From: Haloferula sp. BvORR071
Lineage (GTDB): Bacteria > Verrucomicrobiota > Verrucomicrobiia > Verrucomicrobiales > Akkermansiaceae
Length of the DNA stretch: 64,000 nt
Assembly (NCBI RefSeq): GCF_000739615.1
Contig: NZ_BATP01000060.1
Location: forward strand, 1 to 64,000
Reading direction: 5' to 3'
In this document: positions 17,792 through 27,089 of the stretch, piece after piece
How the letters are laid out: each line of letters opens with the position of its first letter
How positions within the stretch are numbered: the first letter of the stretch is position 1
Program-made: the position numbers and the translations under genes
Notes under the pieces: model-generated
Told to the model about the DNA's origin: nothing
The model's input: the letters and a program-made list of their open reading frames with translations, nothing else
Database searches by the model: none

Positions 17792-20127
17792 TCATTCCAC
17801 CCGCTTCCCGCTCGCTGGATCGATTGTAATCGGCCAGCCCTCGTAGGGCCTGTTGTCCGGAGCCGGCTTGCTTGGTGATGCCCATGAAGGCCAAGTCTCG
17901 ACCCGCACTTTGCCGGACGGGTCCCATGTTGTCATGGTGTAGCCCGTTGCGCGCTTGCGGACGGTTTCCGGATCCCGGCTGCGGTCCTGCGGATTCGCCA
18001 CCGCGTGAATGGTGAATGGATTGCCAAAGGCATCCGCAAAGGCACCGGTCCCCTTCGGGTCGCCATCACGGTGCTGCTTGCCTTCCTTGGCAGGCATCCA
18101 GCGGCGCGGCATGGAATTGTCGATCGCCGGGGAGCTGATCCACCACGGACCCTCCGCACCATTCTCCAGTCCATACTGGCCGGTCATGCCGAGCTGGCGA
18201 TCGCCGCAGAGATGAACGGCGTGGGCCTCGCCGAGGAACTTCAGAGCCTTCAGGCGGGGTGCCTGCGGCCAGCCGTTGCTTTCGAAATCGGCCTTCGGTT
18301 CATCGTCGGGCGGGAATTGCCCGGTAGGATAGACCTGCAATTCGGCCAAGCGACGGTCATCGTTTTCCGCCTTGGGGAGGGTCTCTGCGGCGCAGAACGG
18401 GGCTTGGGAGAGGGCGATGCGGAATTTCGAGCCCTTCGCCGGAGCCTTGGCCCAGCGGCTCAGGAAGTTCTCCTGGCGGATGCCGAGCAAGTCGAGGTCA
18501 GCAGCCACTGAGGCCTTTGCTTGCGAGTCCGCAGCGGTAGCCCAGCCGGCCGCGATGCCCGCCGCCGGGAAGAGAGCCTTCGGTGCGGACTTGAACTGGC
18601 GGTCGGCCAGGATCGCGAAATCAAGCGGCCCCCAGGCGTGGCGGGTGAAATAAACGCTGATTCCGCTCCGGCAGGCCGAGGGATCGGCAGGGTCGGGTAG
18701 GTTGCCGGTCTGGCAGCGGTGCACCGCATTCACGAATTCCACGGACATCTTGTAGCCGCCGGAATCTTCACAGGCGGCTCCGTAGCCATCGCTGATATCG
18801 GCGGCCTTGCCGGCGGCTCCCCAAAGCGTGTGGTGGAAAACATCCTCATCATCCGGCAGGGTGATCGAAGGAGTATTGCGCAGCGTGTCCCGCCACGCCC
18901 AGCCGTGGACAGCATACTTGCGCAGGAAGCAGAGGATCGAGCGGTCGTTCGACCGGCGATCGAAGAGGCAGCCATAGCCGCCGCTGTCCGCACGGACCTG
19001 ATCGCCCAAGAAGGCAATGAAATCGGGTGACTGGGCCTGGACGTTCGCCACCAGTTCACCGTGTAGTTCCGAGCCGCCGTCGCAGGAGAGCGAGGCGAGT
19101 TTCACCGGGCGGCCCGTCGGCGCTGCGCGTACCGTGCCCTTGTAGGAGTCGCCGGCGAGCAGCACTTCGTAAGCGTAGTCCTTCGCGGGATCGAGCTTGA
19201 GCATGCGGAAGCGGGCACTGCGCGAAACCGGATCCAAAGTGGCCGACACCGGTTCGCGGCCGGGCAGGCGCAGTTCCGCATCGAGCTTCTCGTTGCGGGC
19301 GAAGGGGGCTGCCTGCGCCAAGAGGCAGAGGTGCCGTCGTTGTCGAAGGTGTAGGTGGTCCAGAGGATCGGGCCGAAGGCTCGCTCCGGGTGACGCTCGA
19401 ATTTGTCACCCACCAGTTCGAGCTTGGAGAAGGCGAAGCGGCCCTCACCCTCGCGCGCTTGTGCCGGGACCGGCAGGTTCGCTGGTCTGGCCGTAGCCAA
19501 AGCGGTTGTTGTTGGCGCTTGGGTGGACGCGGTCACGGCGATCAAGCCGCTGAGCCAGCTGGCATCGGCCTTGGTCCGTGCTGAGCCCAGGATCTTGCCG
19601 GTCTCATCCTGCACCAGCAGGCTAAGATCGTAGCTGCCTGCGCCCACCGGTTCGCCCTTGAGTTCGATTACCAGGCCGCGGAGGGGCAGGGGCAGCGGTG
19701 GCCCATCGCCTTTCACTTGGCCGATGAATGGTTGGCCTCTGAAATCGACGCCCGCAGCAAAGCCGCTGCCGGCGATCGCCGCTTCCCGGAAGTCACCGGA
19801 ACGGGACTTCAACCCCACTTGGAAACCGACGTAGCCCTCGCCGAAGAGCTCGTAGGAGACCTGCTCAACATTCGTCCGGAGGGTGAAGCTGCTGGGCTTG
19901 GGGGCCAGTTCGGCAGTCAGCAGCACGATGCTGCGATTGCCCCCGGAGAAGGTGTTTTCGAAGCGGCCCTTCTCAAGCTGCCAGTCTTCCGCGGGATTGG
20001 CCCAGAAGTCTTTCCCGGGCCAAGGGCGGGTCGCATTCGCCGCCATGTCGGGGACGAAGATCTCAGCCCCGCGCGCCAGCGGCAGCATCAGGGCAAGCAG
20101 GAGCAGAGGGAGGTGGCGGGAGATCAC
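17792..20127 (-). pseudogene. PhoD-like metallophosphatase, frameshifted
   Basis: Two overlapping minus frames together make one protein. The 5' part (from 20127, signal peptide MISRHLPLLLLALMLPLARG) encodes a beta-rich N-terminal domain to ILWTTYTFDNDGTS. The 3' part (from ~19321 to 17792) continues with AAPFARNEKLDAELRLPG and the metallophosphatase core: SCDGGSE, FLGDQVRADSGG, LPDDEDVFHHTLWG and HLCGDRQLGM. The join at ~19315-19325 needs one extra or two fewer bases. The order matches PhoD-type extracytoplasmic phosphodiesterase/phosphatases of Planctomycetes-Verrucomicrobia. Either a genuine recent frameshift or a sequencing indel; both halves are otherwise intact, which favours the latter. 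Confidence 0.75.
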
Positions 20128-20183
20128 GGCCGGTAAACTAGGGAGGAAAAGAACCGGGCGGCAATCGCGGAGTCAGAGGCGTC

Positions 20184-21104
20184 TCAGTGCCCGTTCTCCA
20201 ATTGCGATTTTGTCTTCCGCTGATACTCTTCGTCGCGAACCCTGCGGAGATACTCCATGTAGGTCTGCTGGGCGTCCGCTTGGGCGCTGTTCGCCCGCGC
20301 GACATCCTGGCCATACTTCTTCCAAGGGCCGTAGGGGACTTGGCCCGCTTCGACAAAGCGCCAGTGGCACTTCTGGCCGGACTGGAGATCGAGGAAGTCG
20401 CGGATCGCAGGAGAAATATCGATGCCAGCGTCCTGATTGGAGTGGTTCTTGGGCGCTTTGCCTTGGAACACATACTCCCAGTCGTCCGTCATCCAGGGAC
20501 CGCAGTCCTCCCACTGGGCGTAGCAACTGGTCTTGCCGTTGAAGATTTGAACCCAGCGGCCTTTCAGGACGGTCTTGCCCGGATCCGGATTCATCCGGGC
20601 GAACCACGGGATGACCTTGGAGGCTTCCGGCTTGTGGGCAGATGAACTGACCACATCGTTATAGGGCAGGGCGATGTAGAAAGGATTGAGGCGCGGGGTG
20701 AAGCCCTTTGGACGGTAGTCGCCACCACCCGCGATCCGGGCGGAGGGCTCGGGATTGTCGTAGCCACCAAAATTCTCCGACCATTGCTGGTCCCAGGAGG
20801 ACTTGTTATTGGGCGTCGGGTTGTTCTGGGAGGGCGCTTCGCCGATCCAGAAAACGGTGGCGGTGATATTCAGCCGCCACGGATAAAGGATGCCCTGAGC
20901 CTGATTTCCCGGCCGGACCAGCGGTGCGGTCGGGCGGTTCGAGGTCGGGATCACGACCCGTGGCAGGGCGTTCGAAGTGGTGGCTGTCTGGCCGGTCGCG
21001 AACGGTGCCGCGGCCAAGGCCGAGAGGAAGAGAGGGAGGGCAAGTGCTCCGGTCCGCAGGCGGGCCGGGTAGGCGGTTCCAATCTTCGTCGCGGATCTTC
21101 CCAT
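20184..21104 (-). CDS. Secreted protein of unknown function
   Basis: 306 residues with an N-terminal export signal (hydrophobic LALPLFLSALAAAPFATG). The body contains aromatic, Pro-rich segments (NPFYIALPYNDV) and RWVQIFNGKTSCYAQWEDCGPW with a conserved-looking DCGP turn that recalls the double-psi barrel of RlpA-like domains. That similarity is weak and the rest is not recognised. The C-terminus is a charged helix. It sits between nadB and the PhoD-like gene on the same strand, 14 bp after the nadB stop in genome order but upstream in transcription terms. Confidence 0.65.
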   Translation of the reverse strand: MGRSATKIGTAYPARLRTGALALPLFLSALAAAPFATGQTATTSNALPRVVIPTSNRPTAPLVRPGNQAQGILYPWRLNITATVFWIGEAPSQNNPTPNNKSSWDQQWSENFGGYDNPEPSARIAGGGDYRPKGFTPRLNPFYIALPYNDVVSSSAHKPEASKVIPWFARMNPDPGKTVLKGRWVQIFNGKTSCYAQWEDCGPWMTDDWEYVFQGKAPKNHSNQDAGIDISPAIRDFLDLQSGQKCHWRFVEAGQVPYGPWKKYGQDVARANSAQADAQQTYMEYLRRVRDEEYQRKTKSQLENGH

Positions 21105-21118
21105 CTTTCGTTTGCTTT

Positions 21119-22738
21119 TTAAAACCGCCGGAGGACGGTATCTCTGAGAAATCTTTCGTCCGTGCCGGGGTAGTCCAAGGTGTGGTGCAGACCTCTGGAC
21201 TCGCGGCGTCGTAGCGCGCAGTCGACGACTAGAGAAGCGACTGCGATGAGGTTGCGCAACTCAAGAATATCCGCGGTAACGCGGTGCCCCCAGTAAAACT
21301 CACGGACCTCCTTTTTCAAATTACGCAATCGCGTGGCCGCACGGCGCAGCCGATTGTCGGTCCGGACGATTGAAACGTAGTCCCACATCAGGCGCCGGAG
21401 TTCGTCCCAATTGTGGTAAATCACCACCAATTCGTCCGGCACGGCCACGTCCCCATGGTGCCATTCCGGGATTCCGGGTGCCTCGTCGGCGTGTTTGGCG
21501 ACCCCGTAGTGGAGCAAAATGTCCTCCAAGGCCCGGCGGGCCATCACATTGCCTTCGAGTAAGGAATTGGAGGCCAAGCGGTTGGCTCCGTGCAGACCGG
21601 TGCAGGCGACCTCGCCGATGGCGTAGAGCCCCCGGATGGTGGTCTTCCCGTTTACGTCCGCCACCACGCCGCCGCACTGGTAGTGGGCCGCGGGGACGAC
21701 CGGGATGGGTTGCTTTTCGCAATCCAGCCCGAAGCTCAGGAGCTTCTCGTAAATGAAGGGGAAACGCTCGCGCATGAAGCCCGGCGGCTTTTGGGTGACG
21801 TCCAGATACACGCAGGGCGCGCCGGTCCGCTTGATTTCGCGGTCGATCGCCCGGGCGACGATGTCGCGGGGGGCCAGTGAACCGCGGGGATCGGCCTTCT
21901 TGGTGAAATCCTCGCCGCGGGCGTTGATCAGGATCGCGCCTTCACCGCGCACCGCCTCGCTCACCAGGAAGGAGCGGGCTTCCGCGCCGACTGCCGCGGG
22001 ATTGTAGAAGCAGGTCGGGTGGAACTGGATGAACTCCATGTTCGCCACGCTCGCGCCGGCCCGCCAGGCCATTGCCACGCCGTCACCGGTCGAGGAGTCG
22101 GGATTGGTGGTGTAAAGGTAAACCTTGCCGCAGCCGCCAGTGGCCAGCACTACCCGGTCCGAGCGGAAGATCCGCACTTCGCCGGTCTTTTTCTCCAGCA
22201 CGTAGGCACCGATCACGCGGTCCTCGGTGACCATTCCGAGCTTGCCGGTGGTGATCAGGTCGATGGTGAAATGATCCTCCAGCAGGGTCAGGTTCGGGGT
22301 CTTGCGGGCGACCTCGACCAGCGATTCCGCGATCTCGCGGCCGGTTGTATCCCGGGCGTGAAGGATCCGGCGCTTCGAGTGGCCGCCTTCTTTGCCCAAG
22401 GCGAAGTGGCCGCCGCCGTTCTCCTTGTCGAAGTTTACCCCTTGGCTGGTCAGGTCGGAGATGGTTGCGGCGCCTTCGGTGATGATGGTGCGGACGGCAT
22501 CCTCTTTACACAGGCCAGCGCCGGCATCGAGGGTATCGGCGATATGCAGCTCCACGGAGTCGCCCTCATCCCGGAAACCTTCGGGCAGCACGGAGGCGAT
22601 CCCGCCTTGGGCCCATGCAGTATTGGAATCGAGTGCTTTCCCCTTGGTCAGCACAATCACCGAGCCATGGGCCGCAGCCCGGATCGCAAAGGTCAGACCG
22701 GCAATGCCTGCGCCGATCACCAGGAAGTCGCTCGTCAT
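21119..22738 (-). CDS. nadB: L-aspartate oxidase
   Basis: 539 residues. The enzyme oxidises L-aspartate to iminoaspartate for de novo NAD synthesis. FAD-binding start MTSDFLVIGAGIAGLTFAIRAA, the DSNTAWAQGGIASVL block, HARDTTGREI, the active-site segment EFIQFHPTCF, and GLYAIGEVACTGLHGANRLASNSLLE place it in the succinate-dehydrogenase-type flavoprotein family, and the short length and sequence distinguish it from the true SdhA at 30.4-32.4 kb. The frame is open to 23125, but the flavin motif sets the start at the ATG at 22736-22738. nadA and nadC are not in the window. Confidence 0.96.
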   Translation of the reverse strand: MTSDFLVIGAGIAGLTFAIRAAAHGSVIVLTKGKALDSNTAWAQGGIASVLPEGFRDEGDSVELHIADTLDAGAGLCKEDAVRTIITEGAATISDLTSQGVNFDKENGGGHFALGKEGGHSKRRILHARDTTGREIAESLVEVARKTPNLTLLEDHFTIDLITTGKLGMVTEDRVIGAYVLEKKTGEVRIFRSDRVVLATGGCGKVYLYTTNPDSSTGDGVAMAWRAGASVANMEFIQFHPTCFYNPAAVGAEARSFLVSEAVRGEGAILINARGEDFTKKADPRGSLAPRDIVARAIDREIKRTGAPCVYLDVTQKPPGFMRERFPFIYEKLLSFGLDCEKQPIPVVPAAHYQCGGVVADVNGKTTIRGLYAIGEVACTGLHGANRLASNSLLEGNVMARRALEDILLHYGVAKHADEAPGIPEWHHGDVAVPDELVVIYHNWDELRRLMWDYVSIVRTDNRLRRAATRLRNLKKEVREFYWGHRVTADILELRNLIAVASLVVDCALRRRESRGLHHTLDYPGTDERFLRDTVLRRF

Positions 22739-22867
22739 GGAGGAGGGGAGGATGGCGGCGTGCAAGGTGACGAAAAGTGCAAAAATCGTCAAAATCCCCA
22801 CTGGCAGAGGAGGTGGCCGTCTGTGATCCTCCCGGCTCGATTTGATTGGGAAGAAAGCAATCCGGCC

Positions 22868-23167
22868 ATGAGAAGCCTGCCCTACCTGACTCTGCGGCGT
22901 ATTCAGGCCCTTGGGGCGATGGCTTTCATGCTGGCGTATTTCGGGTCCGATTTCATCGCGCCGGGAGTCTTGAGAACCATGTTCATCGTCCTGTTCGGGC
23001 TGATCGCCGGAGCTAGCGTGGTGTTTTTGGTGTGGGCCGGCGTCTTGGGGCGGCTCGGCCGCTTGGAGTTCAGTTATGCGGAGAAGGATTTCCGCAGCGC
23101 TTACTACAAGGCCGAGAAGCTCCACGAGCTGATGCAGGCTACCCGTCGTTCAAAGAAGGGCGGGTGA
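22868..23167 (+). CDS. Small two-helix membrane protein
   Basis: 99 residues from the ATG at 22868. Two transmembrane helices (ALGAMAFMLAYFGSDFIA and MFIVLFGLIAGASVVFLVWAGVL) are followed by a cytoplasmic charged tail (EKDFRSAYYKAEKLHELMQATRRSKKGG). It is divergent from nadB with 129 bp between starts. No family recognised. The frame is open far upstream antisense to nadB, which is not meaningful. Confidence 0.65.
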   Translation: MRSLPYLTLRRIQALGAMAFMLAYFGSDFIAPGVLRTMFIVLFGLIAGASVVFLVWAGVLGRLGRLEFSYAEKDFRSAYYKAEKLHELMQATRRSKKGG

Positions 23168-23184
23168 GGTGTGCTTCGACAAGC

Positions 23185-23436
23185 TCAGATTCGCTTCTCG
23201 TAGCCGTCGTGCTTGCCGATATAGAACCAGACGATTCGTCCGTCGTTCTCAACACCCAAGGCCCGATAATTTCGATCCACTCTCGCCGACCAATAGGAAC
23301 CCACGCGCTTGAAGTGCAGGGAAGGGTGCCAGTGGTCCTCAAGCCATAGACGGAATTGCTTCCGGGCCAAACGACGCACTTCTGGAGGCAGCTCGCCGAA
23401 CTGCTTACGGAAGCTCGCGCTGGTCGAGGACTTCAT
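23185..23436 (-). CDS. RelE/ParE-type toxin
   Basis: 83 residues with the compact basic fold of RelE-superfamily toxins: helical FRKQFGELPPEVRRLARKQF, then strands WHPSLHFKRVG, YWSARVDRNYRALGV and IVWFYIGKHDGYEKRI ending in the usual C-terminal basic residues. It overlaps the 3' end of the upstream antitoxin gene by 32 bp, the normal order for antitoxin then toxin. Likely targets translation as an mRNase, by family knowledge. Confidence 0.85.
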   Translation of the reverse strand: MKSSTSASFRKQFGELPPEVRRLARKQFRLWLEDHWHPSLHFKRVGSYWSARVDRNYRALGVENDGRIVWFYIGKHDGYEKRI

Positions 23437-23632
23437 TCAGTGGGATCGTATTTTGCTGACGGTCTTCGAGCAGGGCTTGGGTGGCAAGTTCGTTGAAGGC
23501 TCCCGATTCGATCATGCTCTCGAAACGAAGATCGACGGCCCGGGCCGCTTCCTCGTCGATCTGTTCCGCCAAAGCGAGCAATTGGTCATCAGGAAGCTTC
23601 CGCACCTCCTGCATGATTTCAGCAATTCCCAT
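23405..23632 (-). CDS. Cognate antitoxin of RelE-type toxin
   Basis: 75 residues, start ATG at 23630-23632. The protein is acidic and helical (MQEVRKLPDDQLLALAEQIDEE; C-terminus NTIPLNEVLDQRELP), similar in layout to antitoxins whose C-terminal tail wraps the toxin. No clear DNA-binding domain is seen. The frame is open to 24109 only because of overlap with the antisense of other genes. Overlap with the toxin implies translational coupling. Confidence 0.75.
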   Translation of the reverse strand: MGIAEIMQEVRKLPDDQLLALAEQIDEEAARAVDLRFESMIESGAFNELATQALLEDRQQNTIPLNEVLDQRELP

Positions 23633-23682
23633 AAGCAACCAATACCTTGAAACGACGCTGGTCGCAAGAGAACTGAATGGGG

Positions 23683-24480
23683 TCAGTGACCTAGAGATCG
23701 ATGCCGTAGAGCGAGGCAATACTCGCCACGAACTCCCGGTGCTCCTCCGGCATCGTGCCAGCGTTTGAGGAAAGCTGCGAAGCTCGGCAGCTCTCCCGCT
23801 GGCCCGGCATTCAGCCACTTCACTGCTTCCCAGTGCTGCGGTTGTTTCTCGAAACAGGCGAGCATCACGATGGCCATGGCACCGTTCAGCTCGCGGTCGC
23901 AGGGCTCGGCTTCGAGTCGCTCGCGGTGTTGTTTGTAGAAAGCGGGCAGTCCGCTCTGGACAAGGGGCAGGTAGTGCTCGCGCTTGAGCATCACGTCCTT
24001 CGCATAGTCGCCCAACTTGGGCGCATAGCTCTGCCAGTTGGGGTAGGGGGCATTGCTGCGCCAGGTGCCTTCCATCTTCCGCAGGCAATAGAGCGAAGCG
24101 GTCTCGCACATCGTCTCCTCGAACCAGAGATGCTTGCGATCGCGTTTGTTGCCCGTCGCCATCACATGGCAGAGCTCATGGGCGAACTGATAGGAATACT
24201 GGCTCCAGTAGGTGCCTTGCGTGTCGAGTTTCACCACCGTCTCGCCTTGCTCGTTGCGTTGGTCGAGGGTGATCGGGCCCTCCTTGCCGCGCTCGACCAC
24301 GACCTTTGTGCCGGGCAGATCCTTCCAAGTTCCGGTGAACTCAGCGGCCACCGACTCACAGATCTTCGTAATGTCCTTCTCCGCGCTGTCGAATCCGTCC
24401 GCATTGATCCGGGTGTCGAGTGGTTTTCCTTGGGCGATCCAAGGGAAGAACAGGAGAGAGCATAGAGTCCGGCGTAACAC
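23683..24480 (-). CDS. Secreted zinc-metallopeptidase-like protein, C-terminus frameshifted
   Basis: 265 residues as read. A signal peptide (MLRRTLCSLLFFPWIAQG) precedes a domain with the HExxH-type site FAHELCHVMATG and a downstream FEETMCETAS that may give the third ligand. The last ~25 residues (after FLKRWHDA) look wrong: shifting frame at ~23740-23750 reads PEEHREFVASIASLYGID and a stop at 23691-23693, which is far more protein-like and ends in a helix. So one or two bases appear lost or gained there. Function unknown; it resembles small secreted peptidase-like proteins of Verrucomicrobia. Confidence 0.65.
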   Translation of the reverse strand: MLRRTLCSLLFFPWIAQGKPLDTRINADGFDSAEKDITKICESVAAEFTGTWKDLPGTKVVVERGKEGPITLDQRNEQGETVVKLDTQGTYWSQYSYQFAHELCHVMATGNKRDRKHLWFEETMCETASLYCLRKMEGTWRSNAPYPNWQSYAPKLGDYAKDVMLKREHYLPLVQSGLPAFYKQHRERLEAEPCDRELNGAMAIVMLACFEKQPQHWEAVKWLNAGPAGELPSFAAFLKRWHDAGGAPGVRGEYCLALRHRSLGH

Positions 24481-24584
24481 GATCAGGCGAAACGGTTGTG
24501 TGTGGAGCGGTTTATCATGGCAACACCACGGCGGCTAGAAGCTATCGTTGACCTTCCGGAAGAGACCTCTAGCTTGGAAGCCGC

Positions 24585-26681
24585 ATGATCTCGCTGCGGC
24601 TCCCGGCGGTCCTGATTTGCCTCTTCGCTTTCCTGACTGGGCATGCGGCGGGCGTGATCAATGTCGGGAATTACGTCTGGAGCGACGCGGATTACGATGG
24701 TGTGCAGGATCCGGGTGAGGTCGGGGTGGCCGGAGTGACAGTGCAGTTGTGGAATTCCGCGAAGAACGACCTGATCGACTCCACGACGACGAACTCCAAC
24801 GGCAACTACACCCTGGAGGCACCCGGCCCCGGAGACTACCGTGTGCGCTTCCTGCTTCCCGGCACCGCACTCGGCTTCTCCCCGATGGATGAAACGACCG
24901 ATACCACGGACAGCGATGTCAATCCATCCGGCACCGATTTCGGATTCACGGATGTCTATACCTTTGGCCCGAACCTCATCAGCATCGTTTCGATCGATTG
25001 CGGCCTCCTCCCCGATCCCATGGGCTCCAACAATGTGGGTGACCGGGTCTTCAACGCGAATACCAGCGGCACCCAGACCGGTGCCTACGGCATCGGCGGG
25101 GTGACGGTGCAGTTGAGGAATTCCTCGGGGACCGTGCTGCAGACGACCATCACCGACACCTACGGTTACTATTCATTCCTGGCGAACCCCGGAAGCTACC
25201 GCCTGCACTTCGTGTTTCCGTCAGGCAGGCTGCCCACACCGCTCAAGGATGCCGGTGGCGACGATGCAAACGACAGCGACATTGACGACAACGGCGACAC
25301 GGCCCTCTTCACCGTCACCAGCACTGCCGTGAAGATCCACAACCTGGATGCTGGATTCGTCTACTCCGCCACTGTGGGGAACCTCGTTTGGTCCGATGTG
25401 GATGAAGACGGCATCAAGGATACCAGCGAGCCGGGGATTCCCGGGACTACGGTGCAAATCTGGAACGACAGCCTGAACAAGCTGCTGGGAACAGACACCA
25501 CCGATGCAAACGGCATCTATTCCCTGGAGGTGTTACCCGGGGCCTCCTACCGGGTGCGGGTCATCCCGCGCTACGCCGGGGACAGGCTCACGGTGAAGAA
25601 TGCCGGGTCCGATGATCTCAAGGACAGTGACTTCAATCCCAGCGGAAGCTATGCGGGCTTCACCGACGTGCTGCCGATCGCCAGCAACGTGATTTCCATC
25701 ACCAGCATCGACGCCGGGATCGTCGAGGATCCCATGAAGGATCATAACATCGGTGACCGGGCCTTCCGGGCCTCCGCGGGAGGGCTGCAGGAAACGGGCA
25801 ATGTCTCCGGCGTGCAGGTCGAACTTTACAACACCAGCGGACTGGTGGCGACGACGACCACTGCCACGAACGGCTTCTATTCCTTCAAGGCGGCACCGGG
25901 CACCTATCGCCTGCACTTCACCGCGCCGGGGGGGATGATCCCGAGCCCGCATCCGAACCAAGGCTTCGACAACGATATCGACAGCGACATCAACGCGGAC
26001 GGCTACACCTCGTGGTTCACTCTGGCAGCAGGCGCGGTGCGACGCGATCTCGATGCCGGCTTTGTCTACCTCATCGCCATGGGCAATCTCGTCTGGCACG
26101 ACGTCGATGGGGACGGCATCAAGGATGCCAGCGAGGAGGGTGTTCCAAACGTGGAGCTCGAACTCTGGGACGAGGACAAGACCAGCATGCTCGCTTCCAC
26201 CGTGAGCAACTCGAACGGCAACTACACCCTCCAAGCCCCCGGGCCGGGCAACTACCGCATCTGGGCCCTGCGACCGATGGGCACGGACGAGTTTTCGCCC
26301 AAGGATGCGGGCACCGACGACCTGGTGGATAGCGACGTGAACCCCAGCGGCGACGACTTCGGCTTCACTGCCCCGATCACGGTGGCGAGCAACGTGGTCT
26401 CCATCACCAGCATTGATGTGGGTATGACCTTCACCGGAAACGCCACAGCGCGGACGATCACGCCATTCCGGATCACAGGGCTGCGCCGCGATGCGGCCAA
26501 TTGGCTGATCGACTACCAGGCACCGGTCTTCGGAACTTATGTGATCGAAGCCGCGACCGATCTGAAGAACTGGGAAGAGGTGGGGTCTTCCTTCCCGACC
26601 ATCAGCTCCACCGGCACGCGGAGCGTCGCGCTCACGCCTTCGGTGCCGAAGAAGTGTTTCCGGATGCGGCGAACGAGGTGA
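24585..26681 (+). CDS. Secreted protein with five SdrD B-like repeats
   Basis: 698 residues. After a signal peptide (MISLRLPAVLICLFAFLTGHAAG) come five ~115-residue SdrD B-like domains with the typical start (V/I)GN(L/Y)VW.D.D.DGI.D..E.G(V/I)..V and the D.(N/D).DS D-rich loops that bind calcium. The first, third and fifth units resemble each other (NVGNYVWSDADYDGVQD), as do the second and fourth (NNVGDRVFNANTSG), giving an A-B-A-B-A order. The C-terminal ~70 residues (YVIEAATDLKNWEEVG ... KKCFRMRR) form the module shared with other secreted proteins here. Likely a surface stalk or adhesin. Confidence 0.88.
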   Translation: MISLRLPAVLICLFAFLTGHAAGVINVGNYVWSDADYDGVQDPGEVGVAGVTVQLWNSAKNDLIDSTTTNSNGNYTLEAPGPGDYRVRFLLPGTALGFSPMDETTDTTDSDVNPSGTDFGFTDVYTFGPNLISIVSIDCGLLPDPMGSNNVGDRVFNANTSGTQTGAYGIGGVTVQLRNSSGTVLQTTITDTYGYYSFLANPGSYRLHFVFPSGRLPTPLKDAGGDDANDSDIDDNGDTALFTVTSTAVKIHNLDAGFVYSATVGNLVWSDVDEDGIKDTSEPGIPGTTVQIWNDSLNKLLGTDTTDANGIYSLEVLPGASYRVRVIPRYAGDRLTVKNAGSDDLKDSDFNPSGSYAGFTDVLPIASNVISITSIDAGIVEDPMKDHNIGDRAFRASAGGLQETGNVSGVQVELYNTSGLVATTTTATNGFYSFKAAPGTYRLHFTAPGGMIPSPHPNQGFDNDIDSDINADGYTSWFTLAAGAVRRDLDAGFVYLIAMGNLVWHDVDGDGIKDASEEGVPNVELELWDEDKTSMLASTVSNSNGNYTLQAPGPGNYRIWALRPMGTDEFSPKDAGTDDLVDSDVNPSGDDFGFTAPITVASNVVSITSIDVGMTFTGNATARTITPFRITGLRRDAANWLIDYQAPVFGTYVIEAATDLKNWEEVGSSFPTISSTGTRSVALTPSVPKKCFRMRRTR

Positions 26682-26767
26682 TCCGGTGGCCGGATGAACC
26701 GACTGCACCGGTCGCTTCCGGATGCGGCCCTTGTCAATGGAGCGGCTGGTAGCTATTTCTCGCTGCG

Positions 26768-27070
26768 ATGTCCGAGAAGTTGGCGGCGAGCGACTGGCAA
26801 AGGAAAGCCCGGAGAGAGGATCTGGCGACAGGGCTTCCCTTTTCGGGCTTCATGCTCGCAGGGGCCATTTGGAATATTCCGTGGCTCTTTGTTCCCGGCT
26901 TGGGATTCTGGTTGGTGGGATTCGTCCTTCAGCGGTTCCGCATGCGCCGCTGCCGTTGCCAGAGATGTGGCAAAATGCTGCACCGCGAGATGAAAGACGA
27001 TTCCCTCATCTCATTTGGTTGTGAGAGCTGCAGTGTCCTTTGGACCACGGGTGTCACTCAGGATGGGTAA
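26768..27070 (+). CDS. Small membrane protein with zinc ribbon
   Basis: 100 residues. Two short hydrophobic helices (FMLAGAIWNIPWLFVPGLGFWLVGFVL) precede a cytoplasmic ribbon with paired cysteines CRCQRCGKML and GCESCSVLW, a four-cysteine zinc ribbon. No family assigned. It is convergent with panC and 20 bp from its stop. Confidence 0.7.
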   Translation: MSEKLAASDWQRKARREDLATGLPFSGFMLAGAIWNIPWLFVPGLGFWLVGFVLQRFRMRRCRCQRCGKMLHREMKDDSLISFGCESCSVLWTTGVTQDG

Positions 27071-27089
27071 GCTTGATTGAACAAGGCGC

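Noticed and set aside
20173-20607. Extra small frames inside the 20.2-21.1 kb gene
   Set aside because: Shadow frames with Arg/Pro-rich composition and no start context.
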